Assembly (NCBI GenBank): GCA_001828855.1
Contig: MHZT01000051.1
Location: 1 to 64,000 of the forward strand
DNA length: 64,000 nt
From: Rhodobacterales bacterium RIFCSPHIGHO2_02_FULL_62_130
Lineage (GTDB): Bacteria > Pseudomonadota > Alphaproteobacteria > Rhodobacterales > Rhodobacteraceae
Reading direction: 5' to 3'
The stretch's first letter is position 1; every line of letters begins with the position of its first letter. The notes under the pieces are model-generated. The model ran no database searches, was not told where the DNA came from, and saw only the letters and a list, made by a program, of their open reading frames with translations. This document shows positions 8,398-16,989 of this stretch, one piece after another. Made by a program: the position numbers and the translations under genes.

Positions 8398-8424
8398 GGC
8401 GCGCCCCTTTATTTGGGGCGCGCC
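8398..8424 (+). terminator. intercistronic stem-loop after the binding-protein gene
   Basis: GGCGCGCCCC, a 7-base T-rich loop and GGGGCGCGCC form a perfect 10-bp stem between the binding-protein stop (8390) and the permease start (8433). With only ATTTCT following, it is more likely a partial terminator or mRNA-stability element that lowers expression of the membrane genes relative to the binding protein. Confidence 0.65.
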
Positions 8425-8432
8425 ATTTCTCC

Positions 8433-9497
8433 ATGACAGACATCGCCCCGCCCGCGCCGCCGTCACGGCTGTTATCGCTGTTGCGCCAGATCGGCACGAC
8501 CGTTTTCACGCTTTTGGTGACATTCATCGGCCTTTTGGCTGTGACCTTTGTGATCAGCCGCGTGGTGCCGATCGATCCGATCATGTCGATCCTTGGCGAG
8601 CGCGCCACCAATGCCCAGATCGAGGAAACCCGCGAAAAGCTGGGTCTGAACGAGCCGTTGTGGGTGCAGTTCGGCATTTATGTCGGCAACACCTTGCAGG
8701 GCGATCTTGGCACTTCGATCCGCACCCGCGAGCCTGTGCTGGACGAGGTTGCAACACGCTTTCCCGCCACTCTGGAACTGGCGACGCTGGCCACCTTGCT
8801 GGGGGTGCTGGTGGGCGTTCCGGCGGGGGTGATTGCTGCCACGAAACCGGGCAGCTTCTTTGACCAGTTCGTGCGGCTGGTGGCCTTGATGGGCTATTCG
8901 ATGCCGATCTTCTGGCTGGGTCTGATGGGGCTTTTGCTGTTTTACGGCCATCTGGGCTGGGTTGGCGGGCCGGGTCGGCTGGATGCATCCTATCAGATGA
9001 TGATGGAATTCGAGCTGACGCAATACACCGGCATGATCATGGTCGATACCGCGCTGAACGGGCGCTGGGACATGTTCGCCAATGCGTTTTCCCACATCAT
9101 TCTGCCTGCAAGCCTGCTGGCCTATATCTCGATGGCCTATATCAGCCGGATGACCCGCAGTTTTATGATGAATGAATTGGGTCAGGAATATATCACGACC
9201 GCGCGCGTCAAGGGGATGCCCGAACGCCGGGTGATCTGGGTGCATGCGCTGAAAAACGTGATGGTGCCGCTGATCACGGTGATCGCGCTGTCCTACGCCT
9301 ATCTGCTGGAAGGGGCGGTGCTGACCGAAACGATTTTCGCATGGCCGGGTTTGGGCAGCTATATCACCGATGCGTTGCTGGTGGCCGATATGCCTGCGGT
9401 GCTGGGCGGCACAGTTGTGGTGGGTCTGGCCTATATCGGGCTGAACATGCTGTCGGACCTATTGTATAAGCTGGTCGATCCGAGGGCGCGGGTATGA
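8433..9497 (+). CDS. peptide ABC transporter permease (DppB/OppB type)
   Basis: The 354-residue inner-membrane protein has about six transmembrane helices. It has the OppB/DppB N-terminal region (VTFVISRVVPIDPIMSILGE) and the EAA coupling loop (around residues 247-270, ITTARVKGMPERRVIWVHAL), which contacts the ATPases. The start follows the stem-loop closely. The last four bases (ATGA, 9494-9497) overlap the next permease, coupling the two subunits that form the heterodimeric channel. Confidence 0.93.
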   Translation: MTDIAPPAPPSRLLSLLRQIGTTVFTLLVTFIGLLAVTFVISRVVPIDPIMSILGERATNAQIEETREKLGLNEPLWVQFGIYVGNTLQGDLGTSIRTREPVLDEVATRFPATLELATLATLLGVLVGVPAGVIAATKPGSFFDQFVRLVALMGYSMPIFWLGLMGLLLFYGHLGWVGGPGRLDASYQMMMEFELTQYTGMIMVDTALNGRWDMFANAFSHIILPASLLAYISMAYISRMTRSFMMNELGQEYITTARVKGMPERRVIWVHALKNVMVPLITVIALSYAYLLEGAVLTETIFAWPGLGSYITDALLVADMPAVLGGTVVVGLAYIGLNMLSDLLYKLVDPRARV

Positions 9498-10399
9498 GCG
9501 CGCTAATCCTCTGGCTGCGCGACCCGAATCCGCAATCGCGCGGGCAGGCCCGTCTGGGGCAAGCCTATCTGAATTGGCTGCGGCTGCGGCGGAACCCTTT
9601 GGCGGTGATCGGGCTGGCGATTGCTGTGGCGCTGGTTTTCATCGCCATCTTTGCGCCGCTGCTGGCCCCGCATGATCCGATCACGCAAGAGCTTTCGCGC
9701 CGCCTGCTGCCGCCCGGAACGCCGGGGAATATCCTTGGCACCGATGATTTCGGCCGCGATATCCTGTCGCGGATTTTGTATGGCAGCCGCATCACGCTGT
9801 ATATCGTGCTGCTGGTGATCCTGACCGCGCCTGTTGTGGGCCTGCTGATCGGCACGGTTGCGGGCTATTTCGGCGGCTGGACCGATACGATCCTGATGCG
9901 GATCACCGATATCTTCCTTGCCTTCCCCAAGCTGATCCTTGCGCTTGCGCTGGTCGCCGTTCTGGGGCCGGGGATGGAGAACGCCGTTCTGGCCATCGCG
10001 CTGACCTCATGGCCGCCCTATGCCCGCGTCGCACGGGCCGAGACGCTGACGGTTCGGAACGCCGACTATATCGCCGCCGTCAAACTGCAAGGTGCAGGCG
10101 CCGTGCGGGTGATCTGGGGCCATGTCATGCCGATGTGCCTGCCTTCGGTGATCATCCGCGTCACGCTGGATATGGCGGGCGTGATCCTGATTGCCGCCGG
10201 TCTGGGCTTTCTTGGCCTTGGCGTGCAGCCGCCCTTGCCGGAATGGGGTCTGATGATCTCGGCCGGGCGGAAATTCCTGTTTGAACAGTGGTGGGTTGCC
10301 ACCATGCCGGGCCTTGCGATCTTTATCGTCTCTTTGGGGTTCAACCTCTTGGGCGACGGGTTACGTGATGTCCTCGATCCGAAAAGCGCCAGCAAATGA
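9494..10399 (+). CDS. peptide ABC transporter permease (DppC/OppC type)
   Basis: The 301-residue inner-membrane protein has the OppC/DppC N-terminal extension (LRRNPLAVIGLAIAVALVF), the HDPITQ segment, the LGTDDFGRDILSR motif typical of this subfamily and an EAA loop in the YIAAVKLQGAGAVRVIWGH block. It pairs with the upstream permease and overlaps both neighbours by four bases (9494-9497 and 10396-10399). Confidence 0.93.
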   Translation: MSALILWLRDPNPQSRGQARLGQAYLNWLRLRRNPLAVIGLAIAVALVFIAIFAPLLAPHDPITQELSRRLLPPGTPGNILGTDDFGRDILSRILYGSRITLYIVLLVILTAPVVGLLIGTVAGYFGGWTDTILMRITDIFLAFPKLILALALVAVLGPGMENAVLAIALTSWPPYARVARAETLTVRNADYIAAVKLQGAGAVRVIWGHVMPMCLPSVIIRVTLDMAGVILIAAGLGFLGLGVQPPLPEWGLMISAGRKFLFEQWWVATMPGLAIFIVSLGFNLLGDGLRDVLDPKSASK

Positions 10400-11226
10400 G
10401 CCAGCTTTCCGTCAAGAACCTGCGTGTGACTTTCGATACCGAGGCCGGTCGGGTCGAAGCCGTGCGCGGTGTCTCCTTTGATCTGGGCCGCGAACGGCTT
10501 GGCATCGTGGGCGAATCCGGTTCCGGCAAGACCATGACTGGCCGCGCCGTGCTGCGCCTGATCCGCCCGCCGGGCAAGATCGAGGCGGATCAGATGATGT
10601 TTGATGGTGTCGATCTGATGAAAGCCTCGGAACGCGAGATGCGCGCCCTGCGCGGCCCGCGGATTGCGATGGTGATGCAAGACCCGAAATACTCGCTGAA
10701 CCCCGTGATGAAGGTGGGCAGCCAGTTGATGGAGGGGCTGCGCCAGCGCGACCGCGTGTCAAAGGCCGAGGCCCATGCAGCGGCCATCGCGGCGCTGACG
10801 GCGGTGCAGATCCGCGACCCCGAACGGGTGATGGAGGCCTATCCGCACGAACTTTCCGGCGGTATGGGCCAGCGCGTGATGATCGCGATGATGCTGATCC
10901 CCAACCCCGATCTGCTGATCGCGGACGAACCCACAAGCGCCTTGGATGTGACCGTGCAGGCCGAGGTTTTGTCGATTTTGGATAATCTGGTGAAAACGCG
11001 CGGCATGGGCCTGATCTTCATCAGCCACGATCTGCGGCTGGTGGCGCGGTTCTGTGATCGGGTGCTGGTGATGTATAAGGGCAAGGTGGTGGAAGAACTG
11101 GCGGCCCGCGATCTGATGCAGGCTAAACACCCCTATACCCAAGGTCTGCTGAACTGCCTGCCGCGTATCGGCGGCGACCGTGGGCCATTGCCCAGCCTTG
11201 ACCGTGATGCAGCGTGGGCGGTGTAA
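10396..11226 (+). CDS. peptide ABC transporter ATP-binding protein (DppD/OppD type)
   Basis: The 276-residue ATPase has Walker A GESGSGKT (about residues 37-44), a Q-loop in MVMQDPKYSLNP, the signature LSGGMGQR, Walker B LLIADEPTSALD and the switch His in FISHDL. It ends with the HPYTQGLLNCLPR oligopeptide-transporter C-terminal motif, but the tail is short compared with the usual roughly 320 residues. It overlaps the upstream permease by ATGA and is followed after one base by the second ATPase gene. Confidence 0.93.
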   Translation: MSQLSVKNLRVTFDTEAGRVEAVRGVSFDLGRERLGIVGESGSGKTMTGRAVLRLIRPPGKIEADQMMFDGVDLMKASEREMRALRGPRIAMVMQDPKYSLNPVMKVGSQLMEGLRQRDRVSKAEAHAAAIAALTAVQIRDPERVMEAYPHELSGGMGQRVMIAMMLIPNPDLLIADEPTSALDVTVQAEVLSILDNLVKTRGMGLIFISHDLRLVARFCDRVLVMYKGKVVEELAARDLMQAKHPYTQGLLNCLPRIGGDRGPLPSLDRDAAWAV

Positions 11227-11227
11227 C

Positions 11228-11983
11228 ATGCTGATCGAGATCGAAAACCTTTCCGTCACCTTTCACGCTCAGGGCCGCGTTGTGCGCGCGGTGCAGGATG
11301 TGTCACTGTCGGTCAACGCCCGTGAATCCTTCGGCCTTGTGGGCGAATCCGGCTCTGGCAAATCCACCATCCTGCGCGCGATCTGCGGGCTTGCGCCGAT
11401 CAGTGGCGGCAGTATCCGCATCAATGGCAAACCCATCGCCACACCACGCGGAAAGGCATTCTCGCGTCAGGTGCAGATGGTGTTCCAAGACCCCTATGCC
11501 AGCCTGCACCCCCGCCACACCATCGATCGCACCCTGTCGGAACCGCTTGCCATCCACGGCCTGCCCGGTACGGATCAGCGGATTTCGCAGGCGCTGACGG
11601 ATGTGGGCCTGCCCACCGCCTTCCGCTTTCGCTATCCGCACCAGCTTTCGGGCGGGCAGCGTCAGCGTGTGGCCATCGCCCGCGCGCTGATGCTGGAGCC
11701 GGAAATCCTGCTGCTGGACGAACCGACTTCTGCCCTTGATGCCTCGGTTCAGGCCGAAACCCTGAATCTGCTGTCGCGCCTGCGCGCCGAGCGGGGGTTG
11801 ACCTTCCTGATGGTCAGCCATGATCTGGCGGTGATCGACCATATGTGCGACCGCGTGCTGGTCATGCAGCATGGCCGCGCGGTGGAAGAACTGACCCGCG
11901 AGGCGCTGGCCTCCGCCCAGATGAAAACCGACTACGCCCGCGCCCTGTTCGCCGCCTCGGCTGATCGCATGCTACAGGGCTGA
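11228..11983 (+). CDS. peptide ABC transporter ATP-binding protein (DppF/OppF type)
   Basis: The 251-residue ATPase has Walker A GESGSGKS, Q-loop MVFQDPYASLHPRHT (the Asp-Pro-Tyr-Ala-Ser-Leu-His-Pro pattern typical of DppF/OppF), signature LSGGQRQR, Walker B ILLLDEPTSALD and MVSHDLAVIDHM. It lacks most of the usual C-terminal oligopeptide domain. The ATG lies one base after the upstream stop; longer frames begin inside the preceding gene and are not used. With the upstream ATPase it completes the transporter. Confidence 0.92.
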   Translation: MLIEIENLSVTFHAQGRVVRAVQDVSLSVNARESFGLVGESGSGKSTILRAICGLAPISGGSIRINGKPIATPRGKAFSRQVQMVFQDPYASLHPRHTIDRTLSEPLAIHGLPGTDQRISQALTDVGLPTAFRFRYPHQLSGGQRQRVAIARALMLEPEILLLDEPTSALDASVQAETLNLLSRLRAERGLTFLMVSHDLAVIDHMCDRVLVMQHGRAVEELTREALASAQMKTDYARALFAASADRMLQG

Positions 11984-11986
11984 CGG

Positions 11987-12016
11987 TTTCATCTTGGCCC
12001 AAATACTCCGGGGTCC
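11987..12016 (-). repeat. intergenic repeat, form A1 (partial copy)
   Basis: On the minus strand this reads ...CCGGAGTATTTGGGCCAAGATGAAA, the 3' part of the form A1 repeat. It lies in the 77-base gap between the last ABC gene and the second dipeptidase, and is followed by a GGGGC/GCCCC hairpin (around 12016-12030) that could act as a terminator. Confidence 0.55.
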
Positions 12017-12060
12017 GGGGCAGCGCCCCGGCTCTATCCGCAAAAAACCGAAGGTCTGAC

Positions 12061-13119
12061 ATGTTTCCAGTTTTCGACGGCCACAACGATATCCTGCTGC
12101 GCCTGCAAACCCACCCTGAAAACCGCCAGGCGATCTGGGTCACAGGAGAGGGGCAAGGCCACCTTGATCTGCCACGCATGAAAAAGGGCGGCTTCGTGGG
12201 CGGATTTTTCGCCATCTATATCCCCTCGCCGGTGGCGCATGACGCGCCCGACTATATGGAGGCGATGGAGAATCCGCCTTTTGCGCTGCCGTTGGCCAGC
12301 CTGATCGACGCCCCCACCGCCCTGCCCACCGCCTTTTCGATGGCAGCACATCTGCTATGGATGGAGCGGGTCTCAAACGGCGGCTTCAAGGTCTGCCGCA
12401 CACTGGCTGAGATCAAGGCTTGTCTGGCAAGCGGCGTGATCGCGGGCATCATGCATATGGAGGGGGCCGAGGCGATTGATGAAGGTCTCGACAACCTTTA
12501 CGCCTTTCACGCCATGGGGTTGCGGTCTTTGGGTCCGGTCTGGTCGCGGCCCACGATCTTTGGCCATGGCGTTCCCTTTGCTTTCCCGTCCGGTCCCGAT
12601 ACCGGTGACGGGTTGACGGATGCGGGCAAGCGGTTGGTGCGTGCCTGCAATGATTTGGGGATCATGCTCGACCTGTCGCATATCAACGAAAAGGGCTTTG
12701 ACGACATCGCGCGCCTGTCCGATGCGCCGCTTGTGGCCACCCATTCCAACGCCCATGCCGTTACGCCGAGCAGTCGCAACCTGACCGACCGCCAGCTTGC
12801 CGTGATCCGCGACAGCAAGGGCATGGTGGGGCTGAACTATGCCACCTCGTTCCTGCGCCGCGACGGGCGGCAATCGGCGGATATGGGGTGGGAGGATGTG
12901 CTGGCCCACCTTGACCACCTTTTGCATCATCTGGGCGAGGATCATGTGGGGCTGGGGTCCGATTTCGATGGCGCAACCCTGCCGCAGGGCATTGGCGATG
13001 TGACCGGCCTGCCCGCGCTGCAACAGGCGATGCTGGATCACGGCTATGGCGCGGATCTGGTCCGCAAGATCAGCTGCGACAACTGGCTGGCGCTGCTGGA
13101 TCGGACGTGGACGGCGTAA
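12061..13119 (+). CDS. membrane dipeptidase family protein (peptidase M19), paralogue 2
   Basis: The 352-residue zinc dipeptidase-family protein carries the same landmarks as the gene at 5591: FDGHND at residues 5-10, MHMEGAEA with the bridging Glu, LDLSHINE, VATHSNAHAV and GSDFDGATLP. No signal peptide is visible, so it is probably cytosolic and acts on imported dipeptides. It follows the peptide transporter in the same direction after 77 bases that contain a repeat element, so it may be co-transcribed or have its own promoter. Two diverged dipeptidases around one transporter suggest either different dipeptide ranges or an old duplication. Confidence 0.9.
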   Translation: MFPVFDGHNDILLRLQTHPENRQAIWVTGEGQGHLDLPRMKKGGFVGGFFAIYIPSPVAHDAPDYMEAMENPPFALPLASLIDAPTALPTAFSMAAHLLWMERVSNGGFKVCRTLAEIKACLASGVIAGIMHMEGAEAIDEGLDNLYAFHAMGLRSLGPVWSRPTIFGHGVPFAFPSGPDTGDGLTDAGKRLVRACNDLGIMLDLSHINEKGFDDIARLSDAPLVATHSNAHAVTPSSRNLTDRQLAVIRDSKGMVGLNYATSFLRRDGRQSADMGWEDVLAHLDHLLHHLGEDHVGLGSDFDGATLPQGIGDVTGLPALQQAMLDHGYGADLVRKISCDNWLALLDRTWTA

Positions 13120-13203
13120 ATCCGCCAAGCCGATTGTACTTGCCCTCACGCGTCCTGTAATCAGGCGGGTAAAACCCCCAAGGGCGCAAACAGGGATTCC
13201 GCG

Positions 13204-15159
13204 TTGCAGTATCGTTCCGAGATTGATGGCCTGCGTACCGTGGCCATCCTGCCCGTTATGCTGTTCCACGCGGGCTTTGGGCTGTTTCAGGGCGGCTATG
13301 TCGGGGTGGATGTGTTCTTTGTGATCAGCGGCTTTCTGATCACCCAGACCATCGCCGAAGAGATGGAGCGCGGGCGTTTCACCCTGACCAGCTTTTACGA
13401 GCGCCGCGCCCGCCGTATCCTGCCCGCGCTGTTTGTGATGCTGGCGGTGTCGGCTCCCTTGGCTTACCTTCTGTCCAACCCGTTGGAGTTTCGGGATTAC
13501 AGCGCCAGCCTTTTGGGCGTGATCACCTTTTCTATCAACGTCTTGGCGGCGATCTATATCAATTATTTCGGCCCTTCCGCCGATTATACGCCGCTGCTGC
13601 ATATCTGGAGCCTTGCAGTTGAGGAACAGTTCTACCTGTTTTTCCCGCTGATCCTGATGGCGTTCCATCGTATCAGCCGACGGCGGCTGTCGGTGTTGCT
13701 GGTGGTGGTGGGGCTTGCCAGCCTTGGCTTTGCCGAATGGCAGGCCATGCAGGCCACCGAGGGCCTGTTCTATTGGTCTTCGGCCCGCGCATGGGAATTG
13801 TTGATCGGTGCCTTGGCGGCGTTGAATCCCATACGGCGTCTGGCGCCTGTGGTCGAAAATGGCTTCAGTGCTTTGGGCCTTGGCCTGATCGCCTTTGCTG
13901 TTTTGCGTTTTGACGAGACAACACCGCTGCCGGGTCTGTGGTCTTTGCTGCCGACGCTGGGGGCGGTTCTGGTGATCTGCTTTGCCCATTCCGGCACGTT
14001 GGCGCATCGGCTTTTATCGGCCAAAGTGGCGGTTTTTATCGGTCTGATTAGCTATAGCGCCTATCTGTGGCACCAGCCGGTTCTGGTCTTTGCACGGCTG
14101 GGTTTTGGCCCGCTGACCACGCCCTTGGCTGCGGCTGCGCTTGTGGTGTCGCTGCTGCTGGCTTGGCTCAGTTGGCGTTATGTCGAAGCGCCGTTCCGCC
14201 AGCGTGGCCCGCAGGCCCGGATCAGCCGCGCCCGTCTTGCCGCGATCTTTGCGCCGGCAACGGTCCTTGCGTTTGCCATCGGCGCGCTGGGTTTTGTCAC
14301 TGACGGCTTTTATGATTATTACACCAAGAACAGGCTTTCCAAGGCCGAATTGGCGGTCTTTCGTCTGGTCACCGATGATATCGACTATGATCCCGACGCC
14401 ACCATGGTGGACAACGGCGATTGCCGGTTCTGGCAGAGCGAATTTACCCCAGCCTTCCAAGCGCGCTTTGCCGATTGTGCGGTGAAATACGGGCCGGGCG
14501 TGCTGCTGATCGGGGATAGCCATGCGATGAACCTGCACAACATCCTTGCCAAATCGGGGGTGTTTCCCTTTGTGGCAAGCGTGGCGTGGCATGGTTGCCG
14601 CCCTGTTCAGGGCAAAGAGGCGTGCCAGTATGAGGAGGCCCGCGCCTTTGTGGACGCGCAGGCGAAGGATATCGCCGCCCTGCTGTTTCATCAGTCGGGG
14701 TCTTATCTGATCGAGGACAAAGCCGGGCGTGTGGACAGCAACGACAGCTTTGCCGACCATGCGCGCAACAGGCTGCGGCAAGAGGATGTGGATGGTGTGC
14801 TGCGCTATCTTGCCGGGCTTGCGGGGCAGGTCAAGACCATATGGATCGGCCCCTATGTCGAAGCGCGGGTCAGCCTGAAATATCTGGGCGGTCTGACGCC
14901 GCAATTTCGTCTGAACCCCAATGCTATCCCGCTGTTTGACGGTCTTGATGCCGGTCTGTCCCGCATGACCGCAGAGCAAGCGCCGCAGGTGGGCTATGTC
15001 TCGTTGGTGCAAGCATTTGCGATAGAACCGGATTTCTTGCGGGTTGGAGAGTGTGTTACCTATCGTGATGCCGACCATTTCACCCGCTGCGGCGAGGATA
15101 TTCTGGCGCAACGGCTGGCCTCCGACCGCGCGGTTTGGCAAAAGATGGTTGCACCCTGA
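13204..15159 (+). CDS. OafA/YrhL-type acyltransferase with C-terminal SGNH domain
   Basis: The 651-residue inner-membrane protein has an acyltransferase-3 domain (about residues 1-360, roughly ten helices) beginning YRSEIDGLR, with the conserved MLFHAG His (H22) and the DVFFVISGFLI and RRARRILPAL motifs. A periplasmic SGNH/GDSL-like domain follows, with GDSHAMN (S439) and a C-terminal DADH pair. Proteins of this architecture O-acetylate cell-surface glycans such as LPS O-antigen or peptidoglycan. The start is TTG at 13204: the conserved YRSEIDGLR would be lost with the next ATG, and an AGGGA precedes the TTG. It is monocistronic, between a dipeptidase and an SDR. Confidence 0.87.
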   Translation: MQYRSEIDGLRTVAILPVMLFHAGFGLFQGGYVGVDVFFVISGFLITQTIAEEMERGRFTLTSFYERRARRILPALFVMLAVSAPLAYLLSNPLEFRDYSASLLGVITFSINVLAAIYINYFGPSADYTPLLHIWSLAVEEQFYLFFPLILMAFHRISRRRLSVLLVVVGLASLGFAEWQAMQATEGLFYWSSARAWELLIGALAALNPIRRLAPVVENGFSALGLGLIAFAVLRFDETTPLPGLWSLLPTLGAVLVICFAHSGTLAHRLLSAKVAVFIGLISYSAYLWHQPVLVFARLGFGPLTTPLAAAALVVSLLLAWLSWRYVEAPFRQRGPQARISRARLAAIFAPATVLAFAIGALGFVTDGFYDYYTKNRLSKAELAVFRLVTDDIDYDPDATMVDNGDCRFWQSEFTPAFQARFADCAVKYGPGVLLIGDSHAMNLHNILAKSGVFPFVASVAWHGCRPVQGKEACQYEEARAFVDAQAKDIAALLFHQSGSYLIEDKAGRVDSNDSFADHARNRLRQEDVDGVLRYLAGLAGQVKTIWIGPYVEARVSLKYLGGLTPQFRLNPNAIPLFDGLDAGLSRMTAEQAPQVGYVSLVQAFAIEPDFLRVGECVTYRDADHFTRCGEDILAQRLASDRAVWQKMVAP

Positions 15160-15251
15160 CCTGTATCTGCATGCGGTCTTGATCCCCTCTTGCATGGCTG
15201 CGGCTTCGGCTCCACATTGCCCCGCCCGTTGGCACCTATGAAGGAGTTGCG

Positions 15252-16016
15252 ATGCCCCCCTTGGCCCTTGTTACTGCTGGTCCTTCGGCCATTGGCCACA
15301 CGCTTGTCACCGCCTTGGCGGGGGCGGGTTATGACATCGGCTTTACCCATCTTGGTGCCACCGAGGCGGCGCGCCGACTGGTGGAGGCGGTGGGCGGGCT
15401 TGGCCGCCGCGCAAAGGCGTGGGAAAGCGATGCCAGCGACGCGGCGCAGGTTGCGGCCTTTCATGCCGAGGCCGCAGATTGGGCGGGGACTGCGCCTTCG
15501 GCGATGGTCAATAACGCGGGGATTCAGACGTGGTCCTCGTTGCTGGATCTGTCGGTTGACCGCTGGGATGCGGTGATGGCCACCAATCTGCGCGGCACCT
15601 TTTTGAACACCCAGGCCGCGGCCCGCGCCATGATCGCGGCAGGGCAGGGCGGGTCGATCATCACGCTGGGATCTGGGTGCAACAAGCTCGCCTTCCCGAA
15701 ACTGGTGGATTACACGGCGTCAAAAGGCGGGATCGAGCAATTCACCAAGGTTGCGGCTGTTGAACTCGGCCCCCATGCCATCCGCGTCAACTGCATCGCG
15801 CCGGGGGCGATTGCCACCGAACGCACGGCTGCCGAAGCGGGGGATTACAGCGCCACATGGGCGCGCGTGACGCCGTTGCGCCGGGTGGGAACCCCGCAAG
15901 ATCTTGCTGGCCCGCTGCTGTTTCTGATCTCGGATGCCGCCGCTTTTGTGACGGGGCAAACGCTTTGGGTGGATGGCGGGGTGTTCAGTCAGGCGAATTG
16001 GCCTTACGAGACCTGA
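15252..16016 (+). CDS. SDR family oxidoreductase
   Basis: The 254-residue classical short-chain dehydrogenase has the NNAG motif (residues 88-91), a catalytic Ser in ITLGSG, Y-x-x-x-K in YTASKGG, and IRVNCIAPGAIATE with the terminal FVTGQTLWVDGG. The cofactor loop reads VTAGPSAIG rather than the usual TGxxxGIG, so the first glycine is replaced. GAAGGAG lies upstream of the ATG. NAD(P)H-dependent oxidation or reduction of a small carbonyl is expected; the substrate is unknown and the neighbours give no help. Confidence 0.85.
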   Translation: MPPLALVTAGPSAIGHTLVTALAGAGYDIGFTHLGATEAARRLVEAVGGLGRRAKAWESDASDAAQVAAFHAEAADWAGTAPSAMVNNAGIQTWSSLLDLSVDRWDAVMATNLRGTFLNTQAAARAMIAAGQGGSIITLGSGCNKLAFPKLVDYTASKGGIEQFTKVAAVELGPHAIRVNCIAPGAIATERTAAEAGDYSATWARVTPLRRVGTPQDLAGPLLFLISDAAAFVTGQTLWVDGGVFSQANWPYET

Positions 16017-16042
16017 GCCGTTGCGCGCGCGGATATGCGGGT

Positions 16043-16073
16043 GCCTCCGGCGGGAGTATTTGGGCCAAGATGA
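16043..16073 (+). repeat. intergenic repeat, form A1 (CTCCGGCGGGAGTATTTG)
   Basis: A full copy reads GCCTCCGGCGGGAGTATTTG followed by GGCCAAGATGA. It lies 26 bases after the SDR stop. Matching copies are at 35074-35106 (opposite strand), 53153-53179 and 53200-53232. Confidence 0.7.
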
Positions 16074-16120
16074 TGCCGGAAGTGCGATCGGGCTTGCCGC
16101 TGTTCGGGAGTGACCTAGAT

Positions 16121-16852
16121 ATGCATCATATGAAAGATGCCGTTCCTCCCGTCGTGATCCTGGCCCATGGCCAGCCCTCGGACCCTGCCCGTGCGGCGGC
16201 AGAGTTGGCAGGTTTCGCCGCGCAGGTGGCCGAACATCTGCCAGACCGGCGGGTGCTGGCGGCGACGCTGGCCCAAGCCGGGGCGCTGGCCGAGGCTGCT
16301 GCGGTGGCGGGAGCAGGGGGCGAGGTCTTTCCCCTGTTTATGGCAGGCGGCTGGTTCACACGTATCCACATTCCCAAGCGTCTGGCCGATGCTGGTGCCG
16401 TGGGCTGGCGGGTGCTGGAGCCTTTCGGCTGCGATCCCGCTCTGCACGACCTTGCCGCTACCATTGTGGCCGAGGCGCTGCCCAGCCCAAGCGCACAGGT
16501 CTTGGTGGCCGCACATGGGTCGTCGAAAAGCCCCGCACCCGCAAATATCGCGCATCATGTCGCCAAAGTGATCCGCGCCAAAACGGCCCTGTCGCGGGTC
16601 GAGGCCGCCTTCATCGAACAAGCCCCTACCCTTGCTTCGGTGCAGGGCTATGACGTCGAGTCACTCTGCCTGCCCTTCTTCGCTGCTGCCGGTGGCCATG
16701 TGAATGACGATATTCCGGCAGCACTGGCCCAAGCCGGCTTTCGCGGCAAGATCCTGCCGCCTCTGGGTCTTGACCGGCGCGCGCCCGAACTTGTCGCAGC
16801 GGCAATCCGCCGTGGCCAGCCGATCTGCGCGACCGGCTGCCGCCACGGCTGA
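16121..16852 (+). CDS. CbiX/sirohydrochlorin chelatase-like protein
   Basis: The 243-residue protein looks like a CbiX-family (chelatase class II) protein. It has an N-terminal ILAHGQPSDP segment and an internal VLVAAHGSSKSPAPA segment, each with the His expected to bind metal, and a C-terminal PFFAAAGGHVNDDIP motif. Chelatases of this family insert Co or Fe into sirohydrochlorin for cobalamin or siroheme, but many homologues lie outside those pathways and no tetrapyrrole gene is adjacent here. The ATG at 16121 follows GGGAG; a second ATG nine bases on is an alternative. The long upstream frame extension overlaps the SDR gene and is discarded. Confidence 0.75.
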   Translation: MHHMKDAVPPVVILAHGQPSDPARAAAELAGFAAQVAEHLPDRRVLAATLAQAGALAEAAAVAGAGGEVFPLFMAGGWFTRIHIPKRLADAGAVGWRVLEPFGCDPALHDLAATIVAEALPSPSAQVLVAAHGSSKSPAPANIAHHVAKVIRAKTALSRVEAAFIEQAPTLASVQGYDVESLCLPFFAAAGGHVNDDIPAALAQAGFRGKILPPLGLDRRAPELVAAAIRRGQPICATGCRHG

Positions 16853-16862
16853 CAGGCTCCAA

Positions 16863-16896
16863 TTTCATCTGTTCCTAAATATCCCCGCCGGAGGCA
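16863..16896 (-). repeat. intergenic repeat, diverged form A copy
   Basis: On the minus strand the segment reads TGCCTCCGGCGGGGATATTT then AGGAACAGATGAAA. It combines the A1 head and tail with the A2 GGGGATATTT middle. It lies downstream of the CbiX-like gene, beside a family C palindrome at 16954-16979. Confidence 0.6.
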
Positions 16897-16953
16897 TTCT
16901 CCCGCGGGTCAAAACCGAGCACGTCAATTCAGGTGCAGGCCCGAAGGCCAAGG

Positions 16954-16979
16954 GTAGGGTGCGTGATCCTCACGCACCC
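16954..16979. repeat. intergenic palindromic repeat, family C (GTAGGGTGCGTGA..TCACGCACC)
   Basis: GTAGGGTGCGTGA and TCACGCACCC arms form a hairpin with a short centre. It lies between convergent stops at 16852 and 16990, so it could act as a terminator stem. The same unit occurs twice, inverted, at 53116-53142 and 53255-53278. Confidence 0.65.
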
Positions 16980-16989
16980 ATGCAACAGA

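Noticed and set aside
12373-14007. 544-codon minus-strand frame
   Set aside because: It spans two well-supported genes (dipeptidase, acyltransferase) and has no recognisable domain.
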